Origin: JAWXCM01 sp034408745
Lineage (GTDB): Bacteria > Acidobacteriota > Terriglobia > Bryobacterales > Bryobacteraceae
NCBI GenBank assembly: GCA_034408745.1
Contig: JAWXCM010000108.1
Location: forward strand, 1 to 50,446
DNA length: 50,446 nucleotides
Reading direction: 5' to 3'
Shown in pieces: positions 1-6,995 of the stretch (the first letter of the stretch is position 1; each line of letters opens with the position of its first letter). The notes below the pieces were generated by a model, which worked only from the letters and a program-made list of their open reading frames with translations, ran no database searches and was not told the DNA's origin. A program made the position numbers and the translations under genes.

Positions 1-94
1 AATTCAACCGCGAATGTAGTGTAGACTCGGCCATCGCCTGAACCTATTTTCAATGGCTTGGGCCATTCTTGACCGGTTTGGTGACGAACTTGGG

Positions 95-439
95 TTAGTT
101 GTCGCCGAGGCGGGGCCCGGAGCTGGCGGGTTCGACGAGGGCGCGCATGCTTCCCCTGCACTGGGGCATGCGCCAGTCGGGGCCGAAGCCGTGAATCTGG
201 TCGCGGCCGAACTCGGCTTCACCGAGACCGCAGGTGATCACGATGGTTCGTCCCACGGTGTCGACTTCGACCGCACGCCGGAACGCGTCCACCTCAGACA
301 TCAGGAAGAGCTTTTGGAGCATGTCGATGACGTATTCGTAAGTATGATCGTCATCGTCGAGCAGGACCACATTGAAAAGCGGTGCCAGCTCGTCGAGTTT
401 TTCTTTCTCTACGTCGGGAGGGGCCAGCGTCCTGGTCAT
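95..439 (-). CDS. clpS: ATP-dependent Clp protease adaptor ClpS
   Basis: This 114-residue protein carries the ClpS core: FNVVLLDDDDHTYEYVIDML near residues 22-41, then AVEVDTVGRTIVITC and the closing RDQIHGFG block. ClpS docks on the N-domain of the ClpA/ClpC unfoldase, delivers N-degron substrates and diverts the protease from SsrA-tagged ones. The acidic DDDDH stretch stands where many proteobacterial proteins have NDDYT. A tail of about 26 residues beyond the usual end is unrecognised. I chose the ATG at 439 because the core begins 21 residues later; an in-frame start at 652 would run into the tmRNA gene. No strong Shine-Dalgarno sequence is seen. The tmRNA gene diverges from it 119 bp away. 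Confidence 0.9.
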   Translation of the reverse strand: MTRTLAPPDVEKEKLDELAPLFNVVLLDDDDHTYEYVIDMLQKLFLMSEVDAFRRAVEVDTVGRTIVITCGLGEAEFGRDQIHGFGPDWRMPQCRGSMRALVEPASSGPRLGDN

Positions 440-540
440 CGATTCGGGGGAACTCACGTGCCAGGACTTATTGTACCCCCCGCATGAAGTGCTGCTGTGT
501 TGAATTAGGTTGCAACGTATCCAGCCGGCTGCGCATCGGA

Positions 541-546
541 TATACT
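541..546 (+). promoter_or_regulatory. Candidate -10 element of the tmRNA promoter
   Basis: TATACT matches the sigma70 -10 consensus at five of six positions and ends 12 bp before the mature tmRNA 5' end. That allows a short leader for RNase P to remove. No convincing -35 hexamer lies 16-18 bp upstream, so the promoter is inferred from position and the -10 alone. Confidence 0.45.
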
Positions 547-558
547 GTAAGTGGCCCT

Positions 559-914
559 GGGGGCGCAACGGTTTCGACGGGATTGAATCGTTGTGTCGGG
601 GCGTGCCGGGTTCCGAGCTCCCGTAAAACGATCGGAAAACTACAACTGCCAATAACCAGCAGTTTGCATACGCAGCCTAATCAAATAGGCTAGCCGCTTC
701 GGATGTTAGGCTTGCATGGCATCCGGTTAGCGTCATATGGCAGGCTGGACCGAGAGCTTCTGTTCGGAGCTGCAGGTCGAGATCAATCGGACTAAGCTGG
801 CCACTTCTTGCCGATTCTACAGTGGCTGGTCGAAAAATACCGAATCGGATACGCACGTAGTCACGGCATGGCGAGCTTTTTCGGACGCGGGTTCGACTCC
901 CGCCGCCTCCACCA
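559..914 (+). ncRNA. ssrA: Transfer-messenger RNA (tmRNA), one-piece
   Basis: This RNA rescues stalled ribosomes and adds a degradation tag. The 5' end GGGGGCG pairs over seven bases with CGCCTCC just before the terminal ACCA. The conserved GCAACGGTTTCGACGGG segment follows the 5' end. The 3' end forms a T-arm (GCGGG-TTCGACT-CCCGC) and an encoded CCA. The tag frame begins with a GCC resume codon at 648 and reads ANNQQFAYAA before TAA at 678-680. The hydrophobic YAA end is the expected ClpXP/ClpAP degron. It is a contiguous one-piece form of 356 nt; no permutation is seen. A hairpin terminator follows about 33 bp downstream. Confidence 0.97.
648..680 (+). other. tmRNA tag reading frame (ANNQQFAYAA, stop)
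   Basis: This is the tag frame inside the tmRNA. GCC (648-650) is the resume codon and TAA (678-680) the stop. The preceding AACTACAACT is the usual A-rich context that sets the frame. The encoded peptide is ten residues long and ends in AYAA. Confidence 0.9.
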
Positions 915-931
915 AAGATCCCTTTTTATCT

Positions 932-1453
932 CTAAGAGTTATTCTCAACACCGACGCAAGTCGGTGTTTTGCTTCTGCACGGACCAGTGCTCCGTTCGGG
1001 CCGTCCGACCTGGGCGAGGCGCTGGCGGGCCCGATGCAGCCGGATTCGCACGGCTACTTCGGAGCAGGCTGTGCGATTCGCGATGTCCTGGACGGAGTCG
1101 CCGTTCAGGTAAAACCCCTCCAGCAGGGTACGCTGCTCGGCGCTGCACGCCTTCATCCGGCGAGCGACTTCGAGTACCGCGATTAGATTCTGCGGCGGGC
1201 TGGCTCGCTCCCCCAGAACGGAGATTCCGACTACCGGGTGTCGGTTGGATTCACGCCAGAGGTTGAGAGCGATCGTGTTGATCCACACGAGCAGAGCTGT
1301 CGGGTTCCGAATTTGATCCCGCCTCTCCCACCCGCGTACCCACGCTGCCTGCGCGAACTCATCGGCATCGGAAGAAATGCCTCTGGACCGTAAGAATTGA
1401 ATTGTTTTGAAAAAGCCCGCCTGATATCCCGCCGCGAATTCCGCTTCCGTCAT
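932..1453 (-). CDS. ECF-like RNA polymerase sigma-70 family protein
   Basis: This 173-residue protein has the two-part layout of an extracytoplasmic-function sigma factor. An N-terminal region-2-like segment (about residues 10-70, with FAQAAWVRGWERRDQIRNP and the WINTIALNLWRE helix) is followed by a region-4 helix-turn-helix (about 100-150: LLEGFYLNGDSVQDIANRTACSEVAVRIRLHRARQRL). Such proteins direct RNA polymerase to a small regulon. No anti-sigma factor lies next to it. Its last codons contain the hairpin that serves as the tmRNA terminator, and its stop is 17 bp from the tmRNA 3' end. The ATG at 1453 gives the full domain. The subgroup cannot be assigned by eye. Confidence 0.75.
   Translation of the reverse strand: MTEAEFAAGYQAGFFKTIQFLRSRGISSDADEFAQAAWVRGWERRDQIRNPTALLVWINTIALNLWRESNRHPVVGISVLGERASPPQNLIAVLEVARRMKACSAEQRTLLEGFYLNGDSVQDIANRTACSEVAVRIRLHRARQRLAQVGRPERSTGPCRSKTPTCVGVENNS
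947..970 (+). terminator. Rho-independent terminator of the tmRNA gene
   Basis: A perfect 9-bp stem (AACACCGAC / GTCGGTGTT) with a GCAA tetraloop runs into a short T tract (967-970). On the minus strand no U tract follows, so it acts on ssrA transcripts. It lies inside the last codons of the opposing sigma-factor gene. Confidence 0.7.
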
Positions 1454-1818
1454 GGCGTTCGCCCAGTAAACAAACAGTTAGTTTCGACCCGAGCATTTAC
1501 CAGACTCATCTTTTCCTCTCCCTTGTGCCCTGTCCCGGGCCTCACAAACAGCATGCATTTAACGGTGTTTGAATGCAAGCCACAAATTAGAACTTCAAGA
1601 TCCCATTATTCTAACCGAATAGTTGTAGTTACTAACGGGTGAGGGGAGGTAGTAAGTAGAAAACAACAGAATAAACCGGATCTAATACCACGCTGAACAG
1701 GTGTGTTTCCCCACTATCCTGCAACAATCCGCTTACCGTGATCTGTATGAGCACCGTCGCCGTGACGATCTCGCGCAAGCTTGCTGTCCGTCGGATAGAC
1801 TGAAATGCGCGAATACCC
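1454..1818. other. 365-bp intergenic region without a recognisable gene
   Basis: This AT-richer stretch separates the divergent sigma factor and the secreted dehydrogenase. It should hold both promoters. I see no convincing pair of -35/-10 hexamers, no riboswitch-like structure and no small ORF with a Shine-Dalgarno sequence. Short T-rich runs occur near 1555-1640. Confidence 0.4.
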
Positions 1819-3003
1819 ATGAAACCTTTACTCCTCTTCTCACTGTTTAGCGCGGCGGCAGCGCTCGGCGCCGCTGAAGTCAAGCTCCCGCCGCCCTACC
1901 ACACGCCCAGTGCCAGCAATGCACCTAAGGTGGTCCCGCAGCCTGATGGCATACGGCTGCAGGTGCCCCAGGGATTCACTGTTTCGCAGTTCGCTCAGGG
2001 CTTCCAGAAGCCGCGTGTACTGCTCGCACTGCAGGGCGGCGCGATATTGGTATCGGACTCGGTGGCCAAAGGCGGCGTGTATGTGCTGGAGGACAAGAAC
2101 AAGGACGGCAAGGCGGACGGGGAAAAACGCGCGTTGATCGAGGGTCTGGACCGGCCCTACGGGATGGGTCTGTGGAAAGATTATCTCTACGTCGCTGAGC
2201 CCACGTCGCTGAAGCGCTACAAACTGGATGTGAAGGCAATGAAGGCCGGTCCCGGTGAAGAGCTGATCAAGTGGCCGGCCGATTTTTCCAAAGGCCACTG
2301 GACCCGCAGTCTTACCTTCGACGCCAGAAGTCAGAAGCTCTACGTCAACGTTGGCAGCGGTTCGAATGTCGATCCCGATACCGATGAGCGGCGCGCCACA
2401 GTGCTGGAGTGCAAGCCCGACGGTAGTGACTGCAAGATCTACGCCACGGGCCTGCGGAATGCAACCGGCATCCACTTCCGACCCGGGTCAAGTGAGCTTT
2501 GGGCTACGGTGCAGGAGCGGGATGGGCTCGGCGACGATCTGGTGCCCGACTTCTTCACCAGCGTGAAACGAGGTGGGTTCTACGGCTGGCCCTGGGCGTA
2601 TTTCGGACCGAACGAAGAACCCCGTAATGCAGGGAAAAAGCCGGACATGGTGAGCAAGGCGATTGTGCCCGACGTATCGCTGGGGGCGCATGTCTCTGCG
2701 ATGGACTGGACGTTTTATACGGGTCGACTCTTCCCGGAGAAGTATCGCGGCGGTGCCTTCATTGCGTTGCGCGGATCATCGAACCGTACGAAGCGGACTG
2801 GCTACTCCATCGTGTATCAGGCGTTCGGCAAGGATGGCAAACCGGCTGGGGCGCCTGAGGATTTCCTGACCGGCTGGATGACGTCTCCCGACTCCCGTGA
2901 GGTGTGGGGACGGCCGATCGGAGTTGTACAGACAGCGGACGGATCTCTGCTGGTCAGCGACGACGCGGGCAACAAGATCTGGCGGATTTCCTACTCGAAA
3001 TAG
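1819..3003 (+). CDS. Secreted PQQ-dependent sugar (sorbosone-type) dehydrogenase
   Basis: This 394-residue protein starts with a signal peptide (about residues 1-19, ending ALGAA) and continues as a six-bladed propeller of the glucose/sorbosone dehydrogenase family. Recognisable parts are a Ca-loop-like DKNKDGKADGEKR (about 92-104), GLDRPYGM, YATGLRNATGIHF (about 209-221), GGFYGWPWAYFGP (about 253-265) and the closing VSDDAGNKIWRI blade. Family members oxidise aldoses or sorbosone in the periplasm and pass electrons to the respiratory chain through PQQ. No PQQ biosynthesis genes are in view, so the cofactor is inferred from the family. The lactamase gene follows after 5 bp. Confidence 0.82.
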   Translation: MKPLLLFSLFSAAAALGAAEVKLPPPYHTPSASNAPKVVPQPDGIRLQVPQGFTVSQFAQGFQKPRVLLALQGGAILVSDSVAKGGVYVLEDKNKDGKADGEKRALIEGLDRPYGMGLWKDYLYVAEPTSLKRYKLDVKAMKAGPGEELIKWPADFSKGHWTRSLTFDARSQKLYVNVGSGSNVDPDTDERRATVLECKPDGSDCKIYATGLRNATGIHFRPGSSELWATVQERDGLGDDLVPDFFTSVKRGGFYGWPWAYFGPNEEPRNAGKKPDMVSKAIVPDVSLGAHVSAMDWTFYTGRLFPEKYRGGAFIALRGSSNRTKRTGYSIVYQAFGKDGKPAGAPEDFLTGWMTSPDSREVWGRPIGVVQTADGSLLVSDDAGNKIWRISYSK

Positions 3004-3008
3004 TGTTT

Positions 3009-3881
3009 ATGAAAAACTATTCCAGCCTTTTTCTGCTAATGGCCGGAGGTGTATTCGGGCAGAACGTATCCTGGACCGAACCCTGGCCGGCTCACACTAT
3101 TGCCGGAAACGTGCATTATGTTGGCACGCGCGATCTGGCGTGCTTTCTGATCACCACTCCGGCGGGACACATTCTGGTGAACTCGGGGCTCGCCAGTTCG
3201 ACACCGCTCATCAGGGCTTCGGTCGAGAAACTGGGATTTGCTCTGCGGGATGTGAAGATTCTGCTCACCATGCAGGCGCATTTCGATCACGTCGCGGCGT
3301 TTTCTGAGATTCAGAAGCTGAGCGGAGCGCGCGTGTACGCCACGGAAAAGGACGCGCCCCTTCTGGAGAGCGGCGCGAAAACCGATCCGTATAACGGGGG
3401 GCGCAATGCTTTCACCCCCGTCAAAGTGGACCGCCGACTCAAGGACGGGGAAGTAATCGCGATCGGCACCACAAAGCTCCGTGTGGTGCTGACGCCAGGC
3501 CATACACCCGGCAGCGTGTCATACGAGATCAGCACGCCGGGTAATCCGGATGTGCTGCTGGCGAATATGCAGAGCGTTGTTATGCCGCTGGTCGGCAACA
3601 AGCTGGAGCCCAACATTGTCGACGCGTTCCGCCGCGGTTTTGCAGCGCAGAAGAAGCTCAGGCCGGTGATCTGGGCCGCGGCGCATGGTTCACAGTACGG
3701 CATGGAGGAGAAGCACAAGAAGGGCTCGTTTGCCGATCCGGAAGGCTATGTGAAGGCTGTCGCAAGGTACGAGGCGGCTTTTGAGGAGCAGTTGGCGAAG
3801 GAACGGCCGACCGGGCAGTTCCGCCAGGACGCAAATCAGGATAAAATGGCCCGCGTACGGAACCAGGAGGTTTTGCAATGA
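3009..3881 (+). CDS. Subclass B3 metallo-beta-lactamase, Gln-116 (GOB-like) type
   Basis: This 290-residue protein with a signal peptide (about residues 1-17) has the metallo-beta-lactamase fold. Zinc-site residues are Q89-x-H91-x-D93-H94 in LLTMQAHFDHVAAF, H165 in TPGHTPGSVSY and H226 in AAHGSQYGMEEKH. The first ligand is Gln instead of His, as in the GOB enzymes of Elizabethkingia. LLANM near residues 183-187 and the HxSQ(F/Y)xMxEKHK block are also GOB-like. Known B3 enzymes hydrolyse penicillins, cephalosporins and carbapenems in the periplasm; activity here is inferred. The ATG at 3009 is used because it opens the signal peptide. It lies 5 bp after the dehydrogenase and overlaps the next start by ATGA. 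Confidence 0.87.
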   Translation: MKNYSSLFLLMAGGVFGQNVSWTEPWPAHTIAGNVHYVGTRDLACFLITTPAGHILVNSGLASSTPLIRASVEKLGFALRDVKILLTMQAHFDHVAAFSEIQKLSGARVYATEKDAPLLESGAKTDPYNGGRNAFTPVKVDRRLKDGEVIAIGTTKLRVVLTPGHTPGSVSYEISTPGNPDVLLANMQSVVMPLVGNKLEPNIVDAFRRGFAAQKKLRPVIWAAAHGSQYGMEEKHKKGSFADPEGYVKAVARYEAAFEEQLAKERPTGQFRQDANQDKMARVRNQEVLQ

Positions 3882-4231
3882 GAGTGTTTTTGCTGCTTGC
3901 GCTTTCCGCGCTGACTGCTTTGGCGGCAGATATCAACGGGACCTGGAAGGGCTCGGCTGAAACGCCTAACGGCACCATCGAACGCACGTTCGTGTTCAAG
4001 ACGGACGGAGCCAGTGTCACTGGAGAAACCGTCAGCGAGATGATGGGCAAATCCGTTATCAAGAACGGAAAGCTGGAAGGCGACTCGCTGACCTTCTCCA
4101 TCGACGTGAAATTTCAGGATAACGAAATGACCCTGAATTACAAGGGGAAGGTCAGCGGCGACACCATCAAGCTGACAGTCGAGGGCCCGAATAACCTGAC
4201 CTTCGAGTACACGGCGAAGAAAACGTCGTAG
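3878..4231 (+). CDS. Small secreted beta-rich protein of unknown function
   Basis: This 117-residue protein has a clear signal peptide (MRVFLLLALSALTALAA) and then about 100 residues that look like a small beta-barrel or lipocalin-like fold: INGTWKGSAETPNGTIERTFVFK, repeated TGETVSE / KLEGDSLTFSI strands, and a threonine-rich end. I do not recognise a named family. It is translationally coupled to the lactamase by an ATGA overlap and has a good AGGAGG ribosome-binding site inside the lactamase gene. Its stop directly abuts the stop of the opposing gene, leaving no intergenic base. Confidence 0.8.
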   Translation: MRVFLLLALSALTALAADINGTWKGSAETPNGTIERTFVFKTDGASVTGETVSEMMGKSVIKNGKLEGDSLTFSIDVKFQDNEMTLNYKGKVSGDTIKLTVEGPNNLTFEYTAKKTS

Positions 4232-4669
4232 TTAGATCCGGGAATTATCCGGCCTCCAGTTGCGGATTGCTTTTTTGATTTCGACAGGTTTTGCAAACTG
4301 CCCGGCCAGTGTTTGAGTCACCAGGCCGGGCAGTTCCGCGTCGGAAGCAAAGCGCAGCGCGATGATTTGACCGCGGGTGAGTGCGGCGGATTTTGCAGCG
4401 AGCTCCGGAGAAAGAACGCGCTGGTAGCGGAGCTGCTCTTCAAGCCTGATGATGCGGTCCTGCGGTTTGAGCGCGTTCACTCGTGTGAGTAGCGCCATCA
4501 CGATAAGGGCGAATCCCAGGAGCGCGGCGTCCACATTATCCATCGTGAGGTTCCGACTCAGGCGCACAACAACATGTGCGAAGTGGATCAGAAGGAGGGG
4601 CACCACGATATAGGTGAACAGGGGCTCCCTGCGGACGTGGTTCTGGAAATTCTGTGCGACTTCAGACAT
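4232..4669 (-). CDS. DUF6526 family membrane protein
   Basis: This 145-residue protein matches the DUF6526 pattern: FQNHVRREPLFTYIVVPLLLIHFAHVVV (first membrane helix, about residues 17-38), a second helix (about 46-62, LLGFALIVMALLTRVNALKPQDRIIRLEEQLR) and the C-terminal signature GQIIALRFASDAELPGL...KPVEIKKAIRNWRPDNSR. The function of the family is unknown; the C-terminal half is predicted to be cytosolic. It sits 24 bp downstream of the ABC exporter on the same strand and is probably the last gene of that transcript. Confidence 0.85.
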   Translation of the reverse strand: MSEVAQNFQNHVRREPLFTYIVVPLLLIHFAHVVVRLSRNLTMDNVDAALLGFALIVMALLTRVNALKPQDRIIRLEEQLRYQRVLSPELAAKSAALTRGQIIALRFASDAELPGLVTQTLAGQFAKPVEIKKAIRNWRPDNSRI

Positions 4670-4693
4670 TTCTGGTTTTCCTTTGTTGCGGTT

Positions 4694-6514
4694 TTAGACA
4701 GCTGTGACGGGTAAGGCCGCGGGCGTAAAGTCTTCCCCCGGATTAATGAACTGATTTACTTCAAACTGATACTGCCGGTCGTAGAGCTCGCGGTATCGGC
4801 CATTTCGTGCGAGCAACTCATTGTGAGTGCCACGTTCGACGATCTGGCCGAGTTCGAGCACCAGGATCTGGTCGGCATTGCGAATGGTGGAAAGACGGTG
4901 CGCGATCACGAACGACGTGCGGCCCTTTCGCAGCGTGCGCAGACCATCCTGAATCATCGCCTCGCTTTCGCTGTCAAGGCTGGACGTGGCTTCGTCGAGC
5001 ACCAGTATGCGCGGATCGGCAAGCAGTGCCCGGGCAATCGCGACGCGCTGCCGCTGACCGCCGCTGAGCTTCACGCCGCGTTCGCCGACGATGGTTTCGT
5101 ACCCGTCTTCGAAGCGCTGAATAAACTCGTGGCAATGGGCTATGCGGCACGCTTCGATAATCTGCTCACGGGTGGCCGACGGGTGCGAATAGGCGACGTT
5201 TTCCGCAATGGTTCCGTCAAAGAGGAAATTATCCTGGAACACCACACCCAGGTTCGAGCGATACTCGCGCATTCGAACCGTGGCCAGATCCTTGCCATCG
5301 ACCAGGATCTGCCCGGATTTCGGCTGATTGAAATTCATGACCAGGCTGACAAGCGTGCTTTTGCCGGAGCCGCTTGAGCCGACCAGCGCCACGGTTGCGC
5401 CGGCGGGCGCATGGAACGATACATCGCGCAACACAGGCGTGCCCTCGTTGTACTCGAACCAGACGTTGCGAAATTCAATCTCGCCACGCAGGTCTCGCAT
5501 GGTGGCGAGTCCCTTGTCGGCATCCGCTTCAGTGGGCAAGTCCAGCACTTCGCGAATGCGGTCGAGCCCGGCGAACGCCTCCGTAATTTGGGTTCCGATG
5601 GAGGCCAGTTCGATAACCGGAAGCGCCATGATTCCGGTAAAAGAAACGTACATGAAGAGCTCACCCATGGTCATAGTGCCGTCAATTACCGCGCGGCCTC
5701 CGACCAGAAAGATCACCAGTCCGATTGCCCCGACGGCCAGGGTGGAAAACGCCATCACGAACGACACACCGATCATTGACCTGGCAATGTTGCGGAACAA
5801 CTTGTGAGCGCCTTTGGCGAAGATGAGTTCCTCCCGCCGTTCCGCCGTGTAAGCTTTCACTACGCGAATGCCGCCCAGGGACTCGGTCAGACGGCCCGTG
5901 ACTGCTGCCGAGATCTCTCCACGTTCGCGGAAAATGGGGCGGAGTCTGCTGAATGCCGCGGCCAGTCCACCACCGAAGACGGCCAGTACAACCAGTGTCA
6001 ACGTGGTCATCTGCCAGTTCACCCAGAAGAGCACTCCCAGGCAGAGCACCGCGGTGAAAATACCGCCAGTGAGCTGCACGAGTCCGGTGCCCACCAGATT
6101 GCGAATGCCCTCAGCGTCCGTCATCACGCGTGAGAGGAGCTGGCCGACCTTCATGGAATCGAAGTAGCGGACCGGCAGGCGTTCGATGTGCGCCTGCACG
6201 CGTTTGCGCATGTCGGTGATGGCGCGCTGCGCCGCGATTCCGAGGATGCGCGACAGGATGAAACTGGTGATGGACTGCAACACCGTCGCCCCGATGGCGA
6301 GGCCGGCGACAACAGGCAGCATTTCTGTGTTTCGCTTGCCGATCACTTCGTCGATCACGTAGCGCGTGGAGGCTGGCAAAACAAGCCCGAGTCCGCGGCT
6401 GACCAGCATGAGGGCCAGACCGGCGGCGAGCCGCCAGCGATTCGCATAAATCAGCGCTTTTGATTCTGTAAAAGCTCGTGAATAATTGATTTTCTTTTTT
6501 GTTGGGGCTGGCAT
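4694..6514 (-). CDS. MsbA-like ABC exporter (fused membrane and ATPase domains)
   Basis: This 606-residue half-transporter has six membrane helices (about residues 25-320) followed by an ATPase domain (about 345-590). Visible motifs are Walker A GSSGSGKST (about 379-387), signature LSGGQRQR (about 481-488), Walker B ILVLDEATSS (about 501-510) and the H-loop IAHRLS. It would act as a homodimer exporting a lipid, lipid-linked sugar, peptide or drug. It resembles MsbA-type lipid A flippases, but I cannot settle the substrate. The ATG at 6514 has an AAGGA site upstream. Its start overlaps the end of the Rrf2 regulator by 64 bp, so regulator and exporter are co-transcribed. Confidence 0.9.
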   Translation of the reverse strand: MPAPTKKKINYSRAFTESKALIYANRWRLAAGLALMLVSRGLGLVLPASTRYVIDEVIGKRNTEMLPVVAGLAIGATVLQSITSFILSRILGIAAQRAITDMRKRVQAHIERLPVRYFDSMKVGQLLSRVMTDAEGIRNLVGTGLVQLTGGIFTAVLCLGVLFWVNWQMTTLTLVVLAVFGGGLAAAFSRLRPIFRERGEISAAVTGRLTESLGGIRVVKAYTAERREELIFAKGAHKLFRNIARSMIGVSFVMAFSTLAVGAIGLVIFLVGGRAVIDGTMTMGELFMYVSFTGIMALPVIELASIGTQITEAFAGLDRIREVLDLPTEADADKGLATMRDLRGEIEFRNVWFEYNEGTPVLRDVSFHAPAGATVALVGSSGSGKSTLVSLVMNFNQPKSGQILVDGKDLATVRMREYRSNLGVVFQDNFLFDGTIAENVAYSHPSATREQIIEACRIAHCHEFIQRFEDGYETIVGERGVKLSGGQRQRVAIARALLADPRILVLDEATSSLDSESEAMIQDGLRTLRKGRTSFVIAHRLSTIRNADQILVLELGQIVERGTHNELLARNGRYRELYDRQYQFEVNQFINPGEDFTPAALPVTAV

Positions 6515-6939
6515 TCAGCACGTTCCTTCACAGATTCGATCACATCGGCCAGCGTCATGCCATGCAACGTGGCGAGCATTCCGGTCTCGGCCCGATGAAA
6601 AAAGCGCTCCAGCACCGCGCCCACGCACCGGCCGATGGGGCACTCCCGATTCGGCCCAGGCACTGGGACGGCGAATAACGGCCCGGGCTCTACGGCGCGG
6701 TAGATCTCATCGAGACGGATCGTTTCAGGCGGCCGGGCCAGTGTGGCGCCGCCGTGCTGACCCTTGCGCACGTTCACAAGGCCCCGGCGAGCCAGCATCG
6801 CGATCACCCGGCGAACAACCACGGGGTTGGTGTCGACACTTTTGGCCACTGCATCCGATGTCACGGGCTCGCGCTCGCCAAGTACAGCGAGCATTCCGGC
6901 GGTATGGATCGCGACAGCGAAGCGGGTACTTAACGGCAT
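6451..6939 (-). CDS. Rrf2 family transcriptional regulator
   Basis: This 162-residue protein has the Rrf2 winged helix: TRFAVAIHTAGMLAVLGEREPVTSDAVAKSVDTNPVVVRRVIAMLARRGLVNVRKGQHGGATLARPP (about residues 5-72), then the IRLDEIYRAVEPG dimer helix. It has ECPIGRC near residue 100 and one more Cys near the end, spaced differently from the three-Cys [2Fe-2S] pattern of IscR/NsrR. It may be a cluster-free YwnA/CymR-type member. It is encoded immediately upstream of, and overlapping, the exporter it probably controls. An inverted repeat lies at its own promoter. Confidence 0.9.
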   Translation of the reverse strand: MPLSTRFAVAIHTAGMLAVLGEREPVTSDAVAKSVDTNPVVVRRVIAMLARRGLVNVRKGQHGGATLARPPETIRLDEIYRAVEPGPLFAVPVPGPNRECPIGRCVGAVLERFFHRAETGMLATLHGMTLADVIESVKERAECQPQQKRKSIIHELLQNQKR

Positions 6940-6977
6940 CTGTAACTACTGCTGTTCCGTAACCAGTGTAGTTTCAT

Positions 6978-6995
6978 TTGACAGGAGTTTGTCAA
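6978..6995 (-). promoter_or_regulatory. TTGACA-6-TGTCAA palindrome at the Rrf2 promoter
   Basis: Read on the minus strand, TTGACA, six bases and TGTCAA form a perfect inverted repeat about 39 bp upstream of the Rrf2 ATG. The first arm equals a perfect -35 hexamer, and TACACT about 19 bp downstream is a weak -10. A repressor bound here would block the promoter, as in autoregulated Rrf2 genes. The site overlaps the stop codon of the preceding fusion gene. No binding data; inferred from symmetry and position. Confidence 0.45.

Noticed and set aside
440..652. Longer ClpS starting at 652
   Set aside because: It would overlap the tmRNA 5' region, and the ClpS core needs no such extension.
860..914. 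Possible tRNA gene because of the T-arm and CCA end
   Set aside because: There is no anticodon arm; the acceptor stem pairs with the tmRNA 5' end at 559, so it is the tRNA-like domain of ssrA.
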